Shown here: positions 55,271-64,000 of the stretch, one piece after another | Layout of the letters: every line of letters starts with the position of its first letter | Numbering within the stretch: position 1 is the first letter of the stretch | DNA from: Gimesia benthica | Lineage (GTDB): Bacteria; Planctomycetota; Planctomycetia; Planctomycetales; Planctomycetaceae | Direction: 5' to 3' | Assembly (NCBI RefSeq): GCF_009720525.1 | Contig: NZ_CP043930.1 | Coordinates: 1,647,501 to 1,711,500, forward strand | Length of the DNA: 64,000 bases | Position numbers and translations under genes: made by a program | Notes under the pieces: model-generated | Databases searched by the model: none | The model's input: only the letters and a program-made list of their open reading frames with translations | What the model was told of the DNA's origin: nothing

Positions 55271-56638
55271 TCATTGATTGAAATTCAGTGTGAACGAACC
55301 AAATCGTTCTGGTTCTCGACCTGAATCTTCCCAGCCGTAAGCATACATCCCAATGTGCCACAGGCGAACAGTTGTATCTGCCATGATTTGAAAGCCACAG
55401 TCCCGTGCTCGCTGCGAGAATGAATAATCCTCTGCTAAGTAATCATAGCCATCATCACGCTGGTAAAGCATCGGGTGGAAAAAGGGAATCATAGTCTCCC
55501 CAAAACGCTCATTGCACATTGGAAGTTTCAGTTCTTCCTGAATCTTGCGGTAGGCATCCCGGCGGATATGGAGAAAACCAGTTCCCGCATACAGGATTTC
55601 TATCAGACCCCCGCCCTCTCCAAAAGTCATCTTTGGTGTGCCCGGCAGCACATGGCAGGCCAGTTCCCGTTTTCCTTTTTTAGGATAGATACCACAGGAA
55701 ATTGGCAGGTTATGTTTTCGCAGTTTCTCGATGGCATCGGGAAAGAATCCAACATCAGAATCGATCCACATCGTTTCTTCAAAGCCATCTTTCAGAGCAT
55801 TTGTGGCCATTTGATTGCGTCCCTGATCGATGGCAGCGTACCCACGAACACGACGCACGGCATAACCTCGTCGTTCCAGTTCCTTCAGGGACTGTTCGCA
55901 TTGAGGAACAATGCTCCCCGTGTAAGGCACAAGTATAACGCATTTTCGTGGGTCCATCGGATGAGCAGAAGCACGATTTCCCACTGGTTGTGTTGGAATC
56001 TGCCCCGATTTGTGTGTATGGTGCCCAGCTTGATTGACTTGCTGGTCATTGGGGATTCCGACAAAAGATAATAGCTCACTGACTCCAGCCTCATCATTCA
56101 ATTGTTCCATCTCGACAATTCGGAGATGATCCGGAAATTCTTTGGCGAGTATTTCTGCCCGCTCGTTGTATTCATCCCAGTACCGTGCGATACCTGATTC
56201 CCTGCTCTGGATGTCGTATTTGGGGAAAATACGAGACCAGTTGGGTTCGTAATGCCATCCCGGTGGAAGATCTTTAGCCCAATGGTTTGTGGGAAGAGGA
56301 TGGACCAGATCCAGCCAGCGGCAGAAACTCTTAACGACGGCATCTTTATCTCGTTTTAGACAGATGATGCGAACGTCGGGCTCTGCTTTAATGATTTCTT
56401 CTGTGTAGGGAAGGTAGAAGGATGCGATGTCACCTATAAATTCAGCATTCCGTTTCCGCCGCATTCGGGCAAAACGTTTGGCAATGATGCCGCTGTTGTG
56501 TTCATGATCCCACGGAAGCAAAGGGGCTTCTTCATGGGTGACATACGTGTTCGGTTGAACGTTTAGGATTTCTGCCAGAGAAAGCGTTCCACACCGTCCT
56601 GTTCCCATGCCGAGGATGATCTTAGATGTTTGTGTCAT
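55271..56638 (-). CDS. Sulfotransferase-glycosyltransferase fusion
   Basis: 455 residues. N-terminal half: sulfotransferase fold with the 5'-PAPS loop GTGRCGTLSL (residues 12-21) and a 3'-phosphate region around VRIICLKRDKDAVVKSFCRWL. C-terminal half (from ~230): GT-A glycosyltransferase-like, VILVPYTGSIVPQCEQSLKELERRG, NQMATNALKDGFEETMWIDSDVGFF with DSD as the metal-binding DxD, and AGTGFLHIRRDAYRKI. It could add and sulfate a sugar on a cell-surface glycan. The fusion is unusual; a joining of two genes is possible, but no break in the frame is visible. Intact. Confidence 0.83.
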   Translation of the reverse strand: MTQTSKIILGMGTGRCGTLSLAEILNVQPNTYVTHEEAPLLPWDHEHNSGIIAKRFARMRRKRNAEFIGDIASFYLPYTEEIIKAEPDVRIICLKRDKDAVVKSFCRWLDLVHPLPTNHWAKDLPPGWHYEPNWSRIFPKYDIQSRESGIARYWDEYNERAEILAKEFPDHLRIVEMEQLNDEAGVSELLSFVGIPNDQQVNQAGHHTHKSGQIPTQPVGNRASAHPMDPRKCVILVPYTGSIVPQCEQSLKELERRGYAVRRVRGYAAIDQGRNQMATNALKDGFEETMWIDSDVGFFPDAIEKLRKHNLPISCGIYPKKGKRELACHVLPGTPKMTFGEGGGLIEILYAGTGFLHIRRDAYRKIQEELKLPMCNERFGETMIPFFHPMLYQRDDGYDYLAEDYSFSQRARDCGFQIMADTTVRLWHIGMYAYGWEDSGREPERFGSFTLNFNQ

Positions 56639-56731
56639 TGATTTTATTTTTTAATGTGTTTTGTTGAAATGTGCCAGCTCTAATCTATCCTGACAAGCAT
56701 TAAACGGCATTCCTTGAATAGGGGGCAGTTT

Positions 56732-57113
56732 ATGAAACATGCGAACTTTTTTCTTGTTATTATTTTGTGCGTTTTTTTACGTGCTACGCATACAGGACAG
56801 CTAGTTCCACTGAGCAGTATCAAAGGGCAATGGAGTGGTAAGGCTCCAGATGGAACCGAGATTTCTTATACTTTTACAAAGGGGCTTGTCGGGAAATACA
56901 GAATTACGGTTGCAAAACCTTACACCAAAATTGATGTCGAATAACTTCGAGCATCCAACTTTCAAAAACTTTACCTAGTAGGGGATTATCGAAAATATAG
57001 ACAGGCAACGTTTTCGCGTTGAAGCAGTTCCGAGTCATCCGATTAGACAAAGTAAACGCCTTGGCAAATTCTCGAAGGCTGCTGTCGTCTTTGCAAAAGT
57101 GAAAGAGAACTAA
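56732..57113 (+). pseudogene. Decayed secreted protein gene
   Basis: The open part (56732-56944) encodes a signal peptide and the start of a small beta domain (SIKGQWSGKAPDGTEISYTFTKG). The continuation is recognisable after a frame change near 56940: NNFEHPTFKNFT, two adjacent stop codons (TAG TAG), GIIENIDRQRFRVEAVPSHPI, then FSKAAVVFAKVKEN and a TAA at 57113. One frameshift and two nonsense codons show decay rather than an assembly slip. Confidence 0.65.
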
Positions 57114-57256
57114 TGTCGGTTATTTCAGACAAATCCTCTCTCTATGCTGAAATGTCTTAGGGCACATCTTTATGTAGATGTTAATTGTTTTAAAAGGAAG
57201 TGAGGGGGAACTTTGTTATTTTCCAACCCTGATTCCCAATTATCGAATAATCTCAG

Positions 57257-57568
57257 CTACGTTACTAAGCTGATTTTCGTACCAATAGGGATCTCTTTTT
57301 CTGTATACTCCTCGGGTAGCACCAGTATGATCCCAAAAGCCTCCAGTTCTTCCAGGTTCTTAACGGCGTCAGGTACTCGCATATAATAATCCGCAATCTT
57401 GGTGATTCTGGTTTCGCCATCAGGAAATATCAGTTGTATCTCCGTTCCCTGAATGATCTGACCGATTTCAGGGTTTGAGATAACTGAGCGTGGAATTCCT
57501 GGTAATATTCCAAGTTGATTTTTGTTGTTGTAGTGATAGTCTTCTACAGTATATAGTTCGATGGACAT
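57257..57568 (-). CDS. Small beta-rich hypothetical protein
   Basis: 103 residues (LYTVEDYHYNNKNQLGILPGIPRSVI, GTEIQLIFPDGETRITKIADYYMRV, ILVLPEEYTEKEIPIGTKISLV). It looks like a beta-barrel protein of a type I recall from planctomycete accessory regions, often next to large secreted toxins. Function unknown. It lies 87 bases downstream of the immunity candidate on the same strand. Confidence 0.7.
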   Translation of the reverse strand: MSIELYTVEDYHYNNKNQLGILPGIPRSVISNPEIGQIIQGTEIQLIFPDGETRITKIADYYMRVPDAVKNLEELEAFGIILVLPEEYTEKEIPIGTKISLVT

Positions 57569-57655
57569 TCAAGTACCAAGTGAAATAATTGTAATGCTTT
57601 AGAATCGATGAAAACTATTATGGGGTCCAAATTGCTATTTATTCAATAATGAGAC

Positions 57656-58144
57656 TCATTGTCGAAAATCCTCTGCCACTTCGACCACATCCAGATTATC
57701 GTGCTTTGCTGCTCGATCTAATAAACGGTTCAATAGCCCATCATCTAATTCATAATATAATTCTGCAAATCTCCTATAATACTCATCGGGTTCTGTCTTT
57801 ACATATGCATCGTTTTCATCGGTTAGGATTTGATCGACAATCGGCTCAATGTGTTCAATCACCCATTTTCGAGGCATTGTTTTGATTACAGCACGATTTA
57901 GGGCAATGGATCTGTGTGCAACAGATGCTAGCTTAACAAGCGTTTCGAATAGTTCTTTTTTTAAATCATCATTTTGTGACAAAAGAAGAATTGATAACGT
58001 GAGGCCGTGTTCTGTCTGTAACCCATATCGACTAACTTCCAACTGATCTTCTAGTGCATTCCATTCAGCCAAGATCACTGACATCGCACTCTGATGCAAA
58101 GACTTAATTCTCGCCCAGCGTTCTTTGTCGGTGTTACTTATCAT
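57656..58144 (-). CDS. Immunity-protein candidate
   Basis: 162 residues from the ATG at 58144; a GTG at 58174 (GTGA overlap with the stop of the giant gene) would add ten. All-helical, acidic, no signal peptide, no known family (WARIKSLHQSAMSVILAEWNALEDQL, KELFETLVKLASVAHRSIALNRAVI). Position directly after the toxin-like C-terminus is that of cognate immunity genes in polymorphic toxin systems. Assignment rests on position and size only. Confidence 0.65.
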   Translation of the reverse strand: MISNTDKERWARIKSLHQSAMSVILAEWNALEDQLEVSRYGLQTEHGLTLSILLLSQNDDLKKELFETLVKLASVAHRSIALNRAVIKTMPRKWVIEHIEPIVDQILTDENDAYVKTEPDEYYRRFAELYYELDDGLLNRLLDRAAKHDNLDVVEVAEDFRQ

Positions 58145-58170
58145 TAATTTTATCCCACAATGAATAATGA

Positions 58171-61100
58171 TCACTTTTTCTTAACATAATCCCACGGTAT
58201 TTTTCGGTAAAGATCGATATATTCTTGGATTGTCATTGGCCGATCTGGATGTATCGTATGATGTGTTGGAAACCGATCAGGTGGTCCACCTAAATCGGAT
58301 CCATCAGGCGTAACCACGAGTCCTGACGGAAGCTCAGTTCCTTCGTCAATTTTCCAATAGTGACCGGTTAACGGAGCTGTGTCAGGGTTTCCAAATGCTG
58401 AATTTCCTTTTGGCCATTCACCAGGCTGAGGCAATGGGTAATCAGAATCTAAAGGTGTGTCGGGGGGAAGTCCAAGGTCCGTATCTAACCTAATATCCTT
58501 GGGATGATTTTCCGTTTTCGGCGATCTACCAAATGCGTGTAGCTTTGTTGGTGCCTTATCTAAGGGCTCGTTTACTTTGTTTTCCAACTCTTCTAATTGG
58601 TCAGCATCCGCTTCATCCGGTCCACTGTCACCATCGTCTCCATCTTGATTAGCAGCTTCAATGAATCCTGCAACGATAATAGTAAACGGAAGATAATCTC
58701 TAATTGCCTGAATAAAGTTATTAGCCTGCTGATTTGCATTTGGCAACTGTTTCTGCTGCCTTTGTTGGCCTATTACCTTATTGACGTGATCAGCTCCTCC
58801 TTCAATCAGAATTTCCTGTGCTTCCTCAGGTAACTGGTTAACCTCGTTCGGATCAAGCGGCAAGGCAATCCCTCTCGCCCTCACCGGTTCAGGGGGAGCA
58901 TCTTGCATCACCTGGTTATGTAATGCATTACCTTCAATCTCTTCTAAAGCTGTAGATGTCACGATACCAAGAGGCCCTGTGACATGAAGAGCCTGATGAG
59001 CCACACCAGCACTAGCTGCATACGATTCCCCTCCCGCATTAAGTGCATCCTGGTAGATTTCGTCGGGAGCATTGAAATCACCAGTATAGAGCCATCTGTA
59101 CAAATTGCCCGGATGATACCACGTGGGATGTCCTCCCGGCTGCAATCCAGGATTTGGTGGAGGAGGAGCTTCAACAAACCCTAAGGGTTCTGTTTCCATC
59201 TCGGTAGTACCACCGGATGACGTCTCTCCACTTCCAGAACTGGAAGAGCTACCTGATGAACTACCTGAACCAGAAGAGGAAGTCGATCCGGAACCGCTGT
59301 TTGAAGTTTCTCCGCTTGTGGAGCCTGAGCCAGTACCCGACCCTGAGGTAATGTCCGAAGTTAAACCAGCCCCCGAAGAAGATCCACTTCCAGAGGTTGT
59401 TCCCTGCAAGTTGTCAATCCATTCCTGAACCTCAACTACGATAGAACCAAGGGGGATGCCGAAATCTAAATAGAGACCGTTAGCATAATAGTATGCCTCT
59501 CCTACAAAATCGAAAGCATTTTGGTACTGATTACCATCCAGATAGTAATCAGGATCACCGCTATTGTTCGTTACATTGTCGAGATGGTCTTGTGCAGTTT
59601 TGATCTGTGCATCACGGTCAAGAGCTGCCCTTTGCTTGCCAAGAGCCGCAGACACATTGGCCGTTCCGATCCTAAAACTGGTCCAGAGAGAGATAAAAGC
59701 ATTATCCCAGTCTGCATTTGCGGATGCCATTGCATTTGCAAGACCCTCGTCTGCTGCAATCTTCGCCCCCCAAAGATCTGCAGAAGCATCTTTCAAACCA
59801 TTAGAATAATTTCTTCCCGAATTTGCCGTAGACTGAGCGTAGGTGTTACTTGCTCCAGAAAGTCCTCCTGTCGCCCCTGATACTGTCCCGATGAGTGAGA
59901 TACCAAAACTTGTCTGGATACTGTTAACTGTATTCCCGTATGTGATATTAGCATTGGAGATCGCAGATTCGTATTGTTCGCCCTCATATGTATCGGCAAT
60001 TTGATTTGGAGTGGCATTGGAATTTTCTCGTCGATAGGCATACCACGATGTTGATTCGGCATTCAAAAGTGCTCCCCAACTATTGTTTTCAGCCTGGAGC
60101 CAAGCTAAGCCTGCGTTACTGTTTGCAATCGTTAAATTCGCATCATTCGAAGCTTGCGTTGTGACAAAGCCTGATACTGCTGCTGTTATATCAATCATAT
60201 AATCAACATCAGCATCAGTTAATGCTTTACCATAGGCCGCATTCAGTGATGCAAGTCTGCTGTCGAGTGATGCCGTCGCGGTGTTAACCGCAATGTCATA
60301 GTCTTTTTCAGCATTCCGGACTGCGATATCGTGTTCTTTATCGGCGTTTGTTGTTTCAGTATAAAATGCCAACCATGCATCCCATTCTGCGACAACATAA
60401 GTATATTTGGCATTTGCATATTTAGTTTGTAAGTCCATATTGATCGTTGCGATCGTAACTGCCAAATCATGTTGTTTAGCTGTAGCAAGGTCCGGTCCAC
60501 CGGGAACTTCATAGATTCCATCACCATCTAAGTCTTCCCCACTATATCCATGTGGGTACGGTTCATTTTCATACCAGTCCTGATAAGCATAAATTGCCTG
60601 TTCCATTAAATTTTTTGCGTCAAGTGCTGCCTGGACTACCGTCGTCTCATAAGCTCCCCAGGCAGCATTCACAGTGCTGATATAAGTTTTACCAGCAGCT
60701 ACAGACCGTGTGACCCATGCCGTTTCGGCTTGTGTCACAGTTGAATTGTATGTTGTAACTGCCGAATCTCTCTGGTCAACAAAGTCACTAAATGCTTGGA
60801 ACGTTCCAGAAACATAACTGATGATTGCCGTCCCAACCGAATTTGCATAAGTGTCTTCTGATGCACTGATAGAATCTACATAACCATTGATATTATTTGA
60901 AGTGGAATCAATCCAAGTAGTTGCTGCAGCCGTCACTGCAGAATCGAATGCATCGCTTGCGGCAATCAAATTAGAATTGTAATCAATCCATGCATTGACA
61001 CTCCCATCTACGTATGTGTTACCAGTTGAATTTGAAGAGAGTGTTCCATCAGCAGAAACCGTGACCAGACTTCCAAAGGGCGAAGCGGTCGAACTACTTC

Positions 61101-64000
61101 CGGAACCAGATCCGCTATTAGAACTCGATCCACTGGTGGAGCTGGAACCGCTTGAAGAGCTAGATGAACTTCCAGATGTGGATCCACTCGTCGAGGATGA
61201 GTTGCTACCGGAAGCGGAACCAGAGGCACTTCCGGAAGTAGAACTACTTGATGATGAAGATCCACTACCAGAGGTAGAAGACGAACTGGAAGTGCTACCC
61301 GAAGTTGAACTGGATGAACTTCCAGACGACGAGCCTGAACCGCTCGTATTGTTCAGATAGGCAGCCACGGATGGATAGTCAAGATTAGCTTGTGCAACGG
61401 CAGCATTGTATGCATTTGCTGCTGCAGCGAGATCTGAAATAGCCTGCTGTTTATCTGCGTCTATCTGATTACTTGTATTGGATATGATTGTATCTACTGC
61501 GGTGTTGAAAACATTTTCAGCTGCAGCAATTTCTGTTTCGTAAGCACTTAGCAAATTTGAAAAAGTTGTGTTGTAGTCAGATACCGCAGCGTCAATCTGT
61601 GTTTCGTGTTCACTATTCGCAGTGGTGGCAGCTTGGTTCCACGCATTTGACGCAGCTTCTGCCCCTGAGTTAAATGCATCAATTAAATCTACATATGGAT
61701 CTTCTCCCGATGCCGAACCACTTGCTGATCCTGAACCACTAGACGAACCTGATCCACTATTCGATCCAGAACTCGAACCACTACCCGAATTTGATCCACT
61801 GGAAGAGCCAGAGCCGCTTCCTGAGCTGGAAGTGCCACCGCTTGAAGAACCACTCCCCCCTGACGAAGATCCGCTTGACGAAGCTGAACCAGATGAACTT
61901 CCAGATGTTGATCCACTCGTAGAGCCTGAGCCGTCTGTTGAGCTGGAGGAGCTACCCGAAGTAGAACCGCTTGTTGAAGCCGATCCACTAGTAGATGTTG
62001 AAGCAGAACTGGATGTGCTCCCCGATGTGGAACCACTGGTTGAAGAAGAACTACTTCCAGAGGAAGAGCTGCTGCCGGAAGTGGAGGCTGAACCAGACGT
62101 ACTACCCGATGTGGAACCACTTACGGAACTAGACCCACTCGTAGAACTGGAAGAACTACCCGATGTTGAGCTACTTCCAGACGTGGAGGAACTAGCAGAA
62201 GAGGAGCCACTCGATGACGACGAACCGCTCCCAGAGCTGGATGCTGAACTGGAAGTAGAGCTGCTCGATGATGATGATCCACTGCCAGAAGTAGAAGACG
62301 AGCCAGACGTACTGCCCGATGTAGAACCGCTGGTCGAACTCGATCCGCTGGATGAGCTTGAAGAACTTCCAGAAGTGGAGCTACTACCTGATGTCGATGA
62401 AGATCCAGATGTGCTGCCACTGGTTGAAGAAGATCCACTTGTGGATGACGAACTACTTCCAGACGTGGACGAACTTCCGGTAGATGAGCCACTGGTCGAG
62501 GATGAACCGCTTCCAGAACCAGACGTGCTGCCAGAGGTTGAACCACTCGTTGAAGAAGAACTGCTTCCAGATCCACTACCTGAACCTGAGCTGTTATTAT
62601 GCGACTCATTTTCGACATCATCAATAGTTACCTGAGTCCAGATAGTTGTACTGTTCCCATTGGTATCGCTTGCCTGAACTGCAAAGAGATCGAAACTGCT
62701 GGTTTCATAATCAAGGGCTGCCAGCAAGGTGACAACACCGGTTGTGGCATCGATACCAAACGTATCTCCACCGTAGGTGATTGTATATGTAATAGCATCG
62801 CCTTGAGCATCAGTTGCTTGCATGACGCCAATCTGTGTACCTACAGCAGCATCCTCAGACACAGTCAGGTAGTTGGTTGTTTTACCAAACTGCGGAGCAT
62901 CCTGAATCTGTTCCACAACAACATCAACTTGAGCATTTGATATATTTCCATCCGTATCGATTGCTTGTACAGAGAAGACAAGATACATGGCGGTTGCATA
63001 ATCCAGTTCAGCGATTAAGGTTACTTCACCAGTCGAAGAATCAATGGAAAACGTTTCTGTTCCTGATGTTAGACTGAAAGTAATGACTTGATCCTGAGCA
63101 TCGGTGGCCTCAACTTTTCCGATAACAGTGCCCACTGCCGTATCTTCCGACACTTTCCAGTAGTAATAGCCTTCTCCCTGATAGTTCGTGCTGAACTGGG
63201 GAGCTTCCTCTTCAACAAAGCCTGAACCACTGGAAGAACTACTTCCGCTGCCTGATGAACCACCGGACATCGTTGAACTTCCCGATCCTGAGCTGCTACC
63301 AGAAGAAGAGCCGCCAGAACTGGAACTACTACCTGATGTGGATGAAGAACCGCTGCCCGAAGATGACCCGCTGGTCGATGAGGAACTGCCACCTGACGAT
63401 GAACTTCCGCCGGAACCGCTTGAAGAACTGCTTCCTGATGTTGACCCACTGGTTGAGCTGCTTGATGAAGACGATCCGCTGGTGGAAGACGAGCTACTGC
63501 CAGAAGTCGATGATGATCCGCTCCCAGATGACTCAGATACGTTTTCAACAAAAATGTTCCCCCAAGTTGTTGAGGAATTTCCATTAACATCTGTGGCACT
63601 CACTTCGAATGTGGCGACAGCACTTACTTCGTAGTCGAGAGCTGCGATCAGCGTCACATCTCCAGTGGCGGAATCAATAGAAAAAGTTTGAGTACCGGAT
63701 ATTAGTGCGTATGTAACGGAATCGCCTTGAGGATCGATTGCTGATACGGTTCCAATAACAGATCCAATGGCAGTATTTTCAGCAACATTCCACGAATATC
63801 CCATTCTGTTGTCTGTGAATTCAGGGACCTCATTTACGTCGGTTATAAGTACGTAGACCGAAGATGAAGCAATATTCCCGTTAGAATCTGTTGCACTAAC
63901 TTGAAACGAAGCAGATTGACTGGTTTCATAATCCAGAGCAGCAACCAATGTTACAGCTCCAGTAGTGGAATCGATCGAAAAAGTATTCGTCCCGGAAGTC
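58171..64000 (-). CDS. Giant cadherin/Ser-Gly surface protein with toxin-like C-terminus (5' end outside window)
   Basis: At least 1,942 residues. The frame is open to the window edge (upstream codons continue TSGTNTFSIDSTTGAVTLV), so the Met at 63948 is internal. Order: cadherin-like domains (about 1.5 before 63540, two more at 63220-62600; signature DxNGN, VxEdtAvGtxIGxVxAtDxqGD), Ser/Gly linkers, Ala-rich helical region (61700-59420, broken by another linker), linker, a Pro-rich part, a short hydrophobic stretch (YLPFTIIVAGFIEAA), acidic linker, C-terminus. The last ~60 residues (GTELPSGLVVTPDG ... THHTIHPDRPMTIQEYIDLY) resemble the Tse2 ADP-ribosyltransferase toxin C-terminus, as I recall it. 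Probably a contact or secreted polymorphic toxin; immunity candidates follow. Confidence 0.82.
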   Translation of the reverse strand, partial: TSGTNTFSIDSTTGAVTLVAALDYETSQSASFQVSATDSNGNIASSSVYVLITDVNEVPEFTDNRMGYSWNVAENTAIGSVIGTVSAIDPQGDSVTYALISGTQTFSIDSATGDVTLIAALDYEVSAVATFEVSATDVNGNSSTTWGNIFVENVSESSGSGSSSTSGSSSSSTSGSSSSSSSTSGSTSGSSSSSGSGGSSSSGGSSSSTSGSSSGSGSSSTSGSSSSSGGSSSGSSSGSGSSTMSGGSSGSGSSSSSGSGFVEEEAPQFSTNYQGEGYYYWKVSEDTAVGTVIGKVEATDAQDQVITFSLTSGTETFSIDSSTGEVTLIAELDYATAMYLVFSVQAIDTDGNISNAQVDVVVEQIQDAPQFGKTTNYLTVSEDAAVGTQIGVMQATDAQGDAITYTITYGGDTFGIDATTGVVTLLAALDYETSSFDLFAVQASDTNGNSTTIWTQVTIDDVENESHNNSSGSGSGSGSSSSSTSGSTSGSTSGSGSGSSSTSGSSTGSSSTSGSSSSSTSGSSSTSGSTSGSSSTSGSSSTSGSSSSSSSGSSSTSGSTSGSTSGSSSTSGSGSSSSSSSTSSSASSSGSGSSSSSGSSSASSSTSGSSSTSGSSSSSTSGSSSVSGSTSGSTSGSASTSGSSSSSGSSSSSTSGSTSGSTSSSASTSTSGSASTSGSTSGSSSSSTDGSGSTSGSTSGSSSGSASSSGSSSGGSGSSSGGTSSSGSGSGSSSGSNSGSGSSSGSNSGSGSSSGSGSASGSASGEDPYVDLIDAFNSGAEAASNAWNQAATTANSEHETQIDAAVSDYNTTFSNLLSAYETEIAAAENVFNTAVDTIISNTSNQIDADKQQAISDLAAAANAYNAAVAQANLDYPSVAAYLNNTSGSGSSSGSSSSSTSGSTSSSSSTSGSGSSSSSSSTSGSASGSASGSNSSSTSGSTSGSSSSSSSGSSSTSGSSSNSGSGSGSSSTASPFGSLVTVSADGTLSSNSTGNTYVDGSVNAWIDYNSNLIAASDAFDSAVTAAATTWIDSTSNNINGYVDSISASEDTYANSVGTAIISYVSGTFQAFSDFVDQRDSAVTTYNSTVTQAETAWVTRSVAAGKTYISTVNAAWGAYETTVVQAALDAKNLMEQAIYAYQDWYENEPYPHGYSGEDLDGDGIYEVPGGPDLATAKQHDLAVTIATINMDLQTKYANAKYTYVVAEWDAWLAFYTETTNADKEHDIAVRNAEKDYDIAVNTATASLDSRLASLNAAYGKALTDADVDYMIDITAAVSGFVTTQASNDANLTIANSNAGLAWLQAENNSWGALLNAESTSWYAYRRENSNATPNQIADTYEGEQYESAISNANITYGNTVNSIQTSFGISLIGTVSGATGGLSGASNTYAQSTANSGRNYSNGLKDASADLWGAKIAADEGLANAMASANADWDNAFISLWTSFRIGTANVSAALGKQRAALDRDAQIKTAQDHLDNVTNNSGDPDYYLDGNQYQNAFDFVGEAYYYANGLYLDFGIPLGSIVVEVQEWIDNLQGTTSGSGSSSGAGLTSDITSGSGTGSGSTSGETSNSGSGSTSSSGSGSSSGSSSSSGSGETSSGGTTEMETEPLGFVEAPPPPNPGLQPGGHPTWYHPGNLYRWLYTGDFNAPDEIYQDALNAGGESYAASAGVAHQALHVTGPLGIVTSTALEEIEGNALHNQVMQDAPPEPVRARGIALPLDPNEVNQLPEEAQEILIEGGADHVNKVIGQQRQQKQLPNANQQANNFIQAIRDYLPFTIIVAGFIEAANQDGDDGDSGPDEADADQLEELENKVNEPLDKAPTKLHAFGRSPKTENHPKDIRLDTDLGLPPDTPLDSDYPLPQPGEWPKGNSAFGNPDTAPLTGHYWKIDEGTELPSGLVVTPDGSDLGGPPDRFPTHHTIHPDRPMTIQEYIDLYRKIPWDYVKKK
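61730..62600 (-). repeat. Ser/Gly-codon low-complexity DNA repeat (main linker)
   Basis: Degenerate repeats of Ser-Gly-Ser-Thr-Ser-Gly codons, ~290 residues long, with synonymous codons varied so the DNA is less uniform than the protein. Related blocks at about 63220-63530, 61085-61345 and 59190-59400. They encode flexible linkers that could slip during replication and could be glycosylated. Confidence 0.85.

Larger units (their letters stand above)
38475..64000. mobile_element. Genomic island / integrative element downstream of tRNA-Arg (right end outside window)
   Basis: From the tRNA on, the sequence is visibly more AT-rich. It contains two tyrosine recombinases, an ArdC-like antirestriction gene, a plasmid/phage-type ATPase, decayed genes and a polymorphic-toxin-like locus. 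These are typical cargo of integrative elements. No second copy of the tRNA 3' end was found before 64000, so the right boundary and even a single-island origin are not proven; several nested elements are possible. Confidence 0.55.

Noticed and set aside
61622-62635. 337-codon plus-strand ORF of EPLVEEDP-type repeats
   Set aside because: It is the antisense reading of the Ser/Gly linker of the giant gene; the flanking minus frame carries cadherin domains.
61085-63530. CRISPR-like appearance of short repeated units
   Set aside because: No constant repeat-spacer periodicity; the pattern follows codons of a Ser/Gly-rich protein.

Overview
The window looks like a planctomycete chromosome, probably a Gimesia-type organism. 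That is inference from gene content: a prepilin-like DUF1559 protein followed by its partner lipoprotein, an S1 sulfatase, a sialate O-acetylesterase, a Gly-rich protocadherin-type surface protein, a tandem-repeat serine hydrolase and a giant cadherin/Ser-Gly surface protein.

1-720: a tRNA-Ile(GAT)/tRNA-Ala(TGC) pair on the minus strand, with no 16S rRNA upstream in the window. It is followed by three 151-bp tandem repeats, each carrying a minus-strand -35/-10 pair that points off the left edge. This looks like the promoter array of a strongly expressed gene, possibly 23S rRNA.

900-38,400: ordinary chromosome. It holds secreted carbohydrate-active and esterase genes (propeller-esterase fusion, ChbG-like deacetylase, SGNH esterase, sulfatase, beta-helix protein, second alpha/beta hydrolase), CorA, a GNAT-nitrilase fusion and three tandem paralogous membrane proteins. 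It also holds a retropepsin-like protease/RimK/AstE-like operon, MprF overlapping a GlgX-type debranching enzyme, an FAD monooxygenase and several secreted proteins of unknown role. The Gly-rich gene at 21-22.8 kb carries an apparent one-base frameshift.

38,400-64,000: a visibly more AT-rich accessory island beginning at tRNA-Arg(TCG). It holds a divergent tyrosine recombinase, a structured non-coding element and an operon of three GYF_2-TM proteins with different ectodomains. Beyond these lie a canonical tyrosine recombinase beside a 15-8-15 inverted repeat, and a zinc-ribbon gene with a second frameshift in a G5 run. A minus-strand block (ArdC-like, AAA+ ATPase, small plasmid-type genes) follows, in which every gene has the octamer TGACACCC (one copy TGACACCT) upstream, mostly 42-48 nt before its start codon. 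The right end has a sulfotransferase-glycosyltransferase fusion and a decayed secreted gene. It closes with a giant surface protein (>1,940 residues, 5' end outside the window) whose C-terminus resembles Tse2-type ADP-ribosyltransferase toxins and is followed directly by immunity-gene candidates.

The most interesting signals are the octamer of the ArdC block, the giant toxin-like locus, the GYF_2 receptor operon, the 151-bp promoter array and the two frameshifts in G5/C5 runs.
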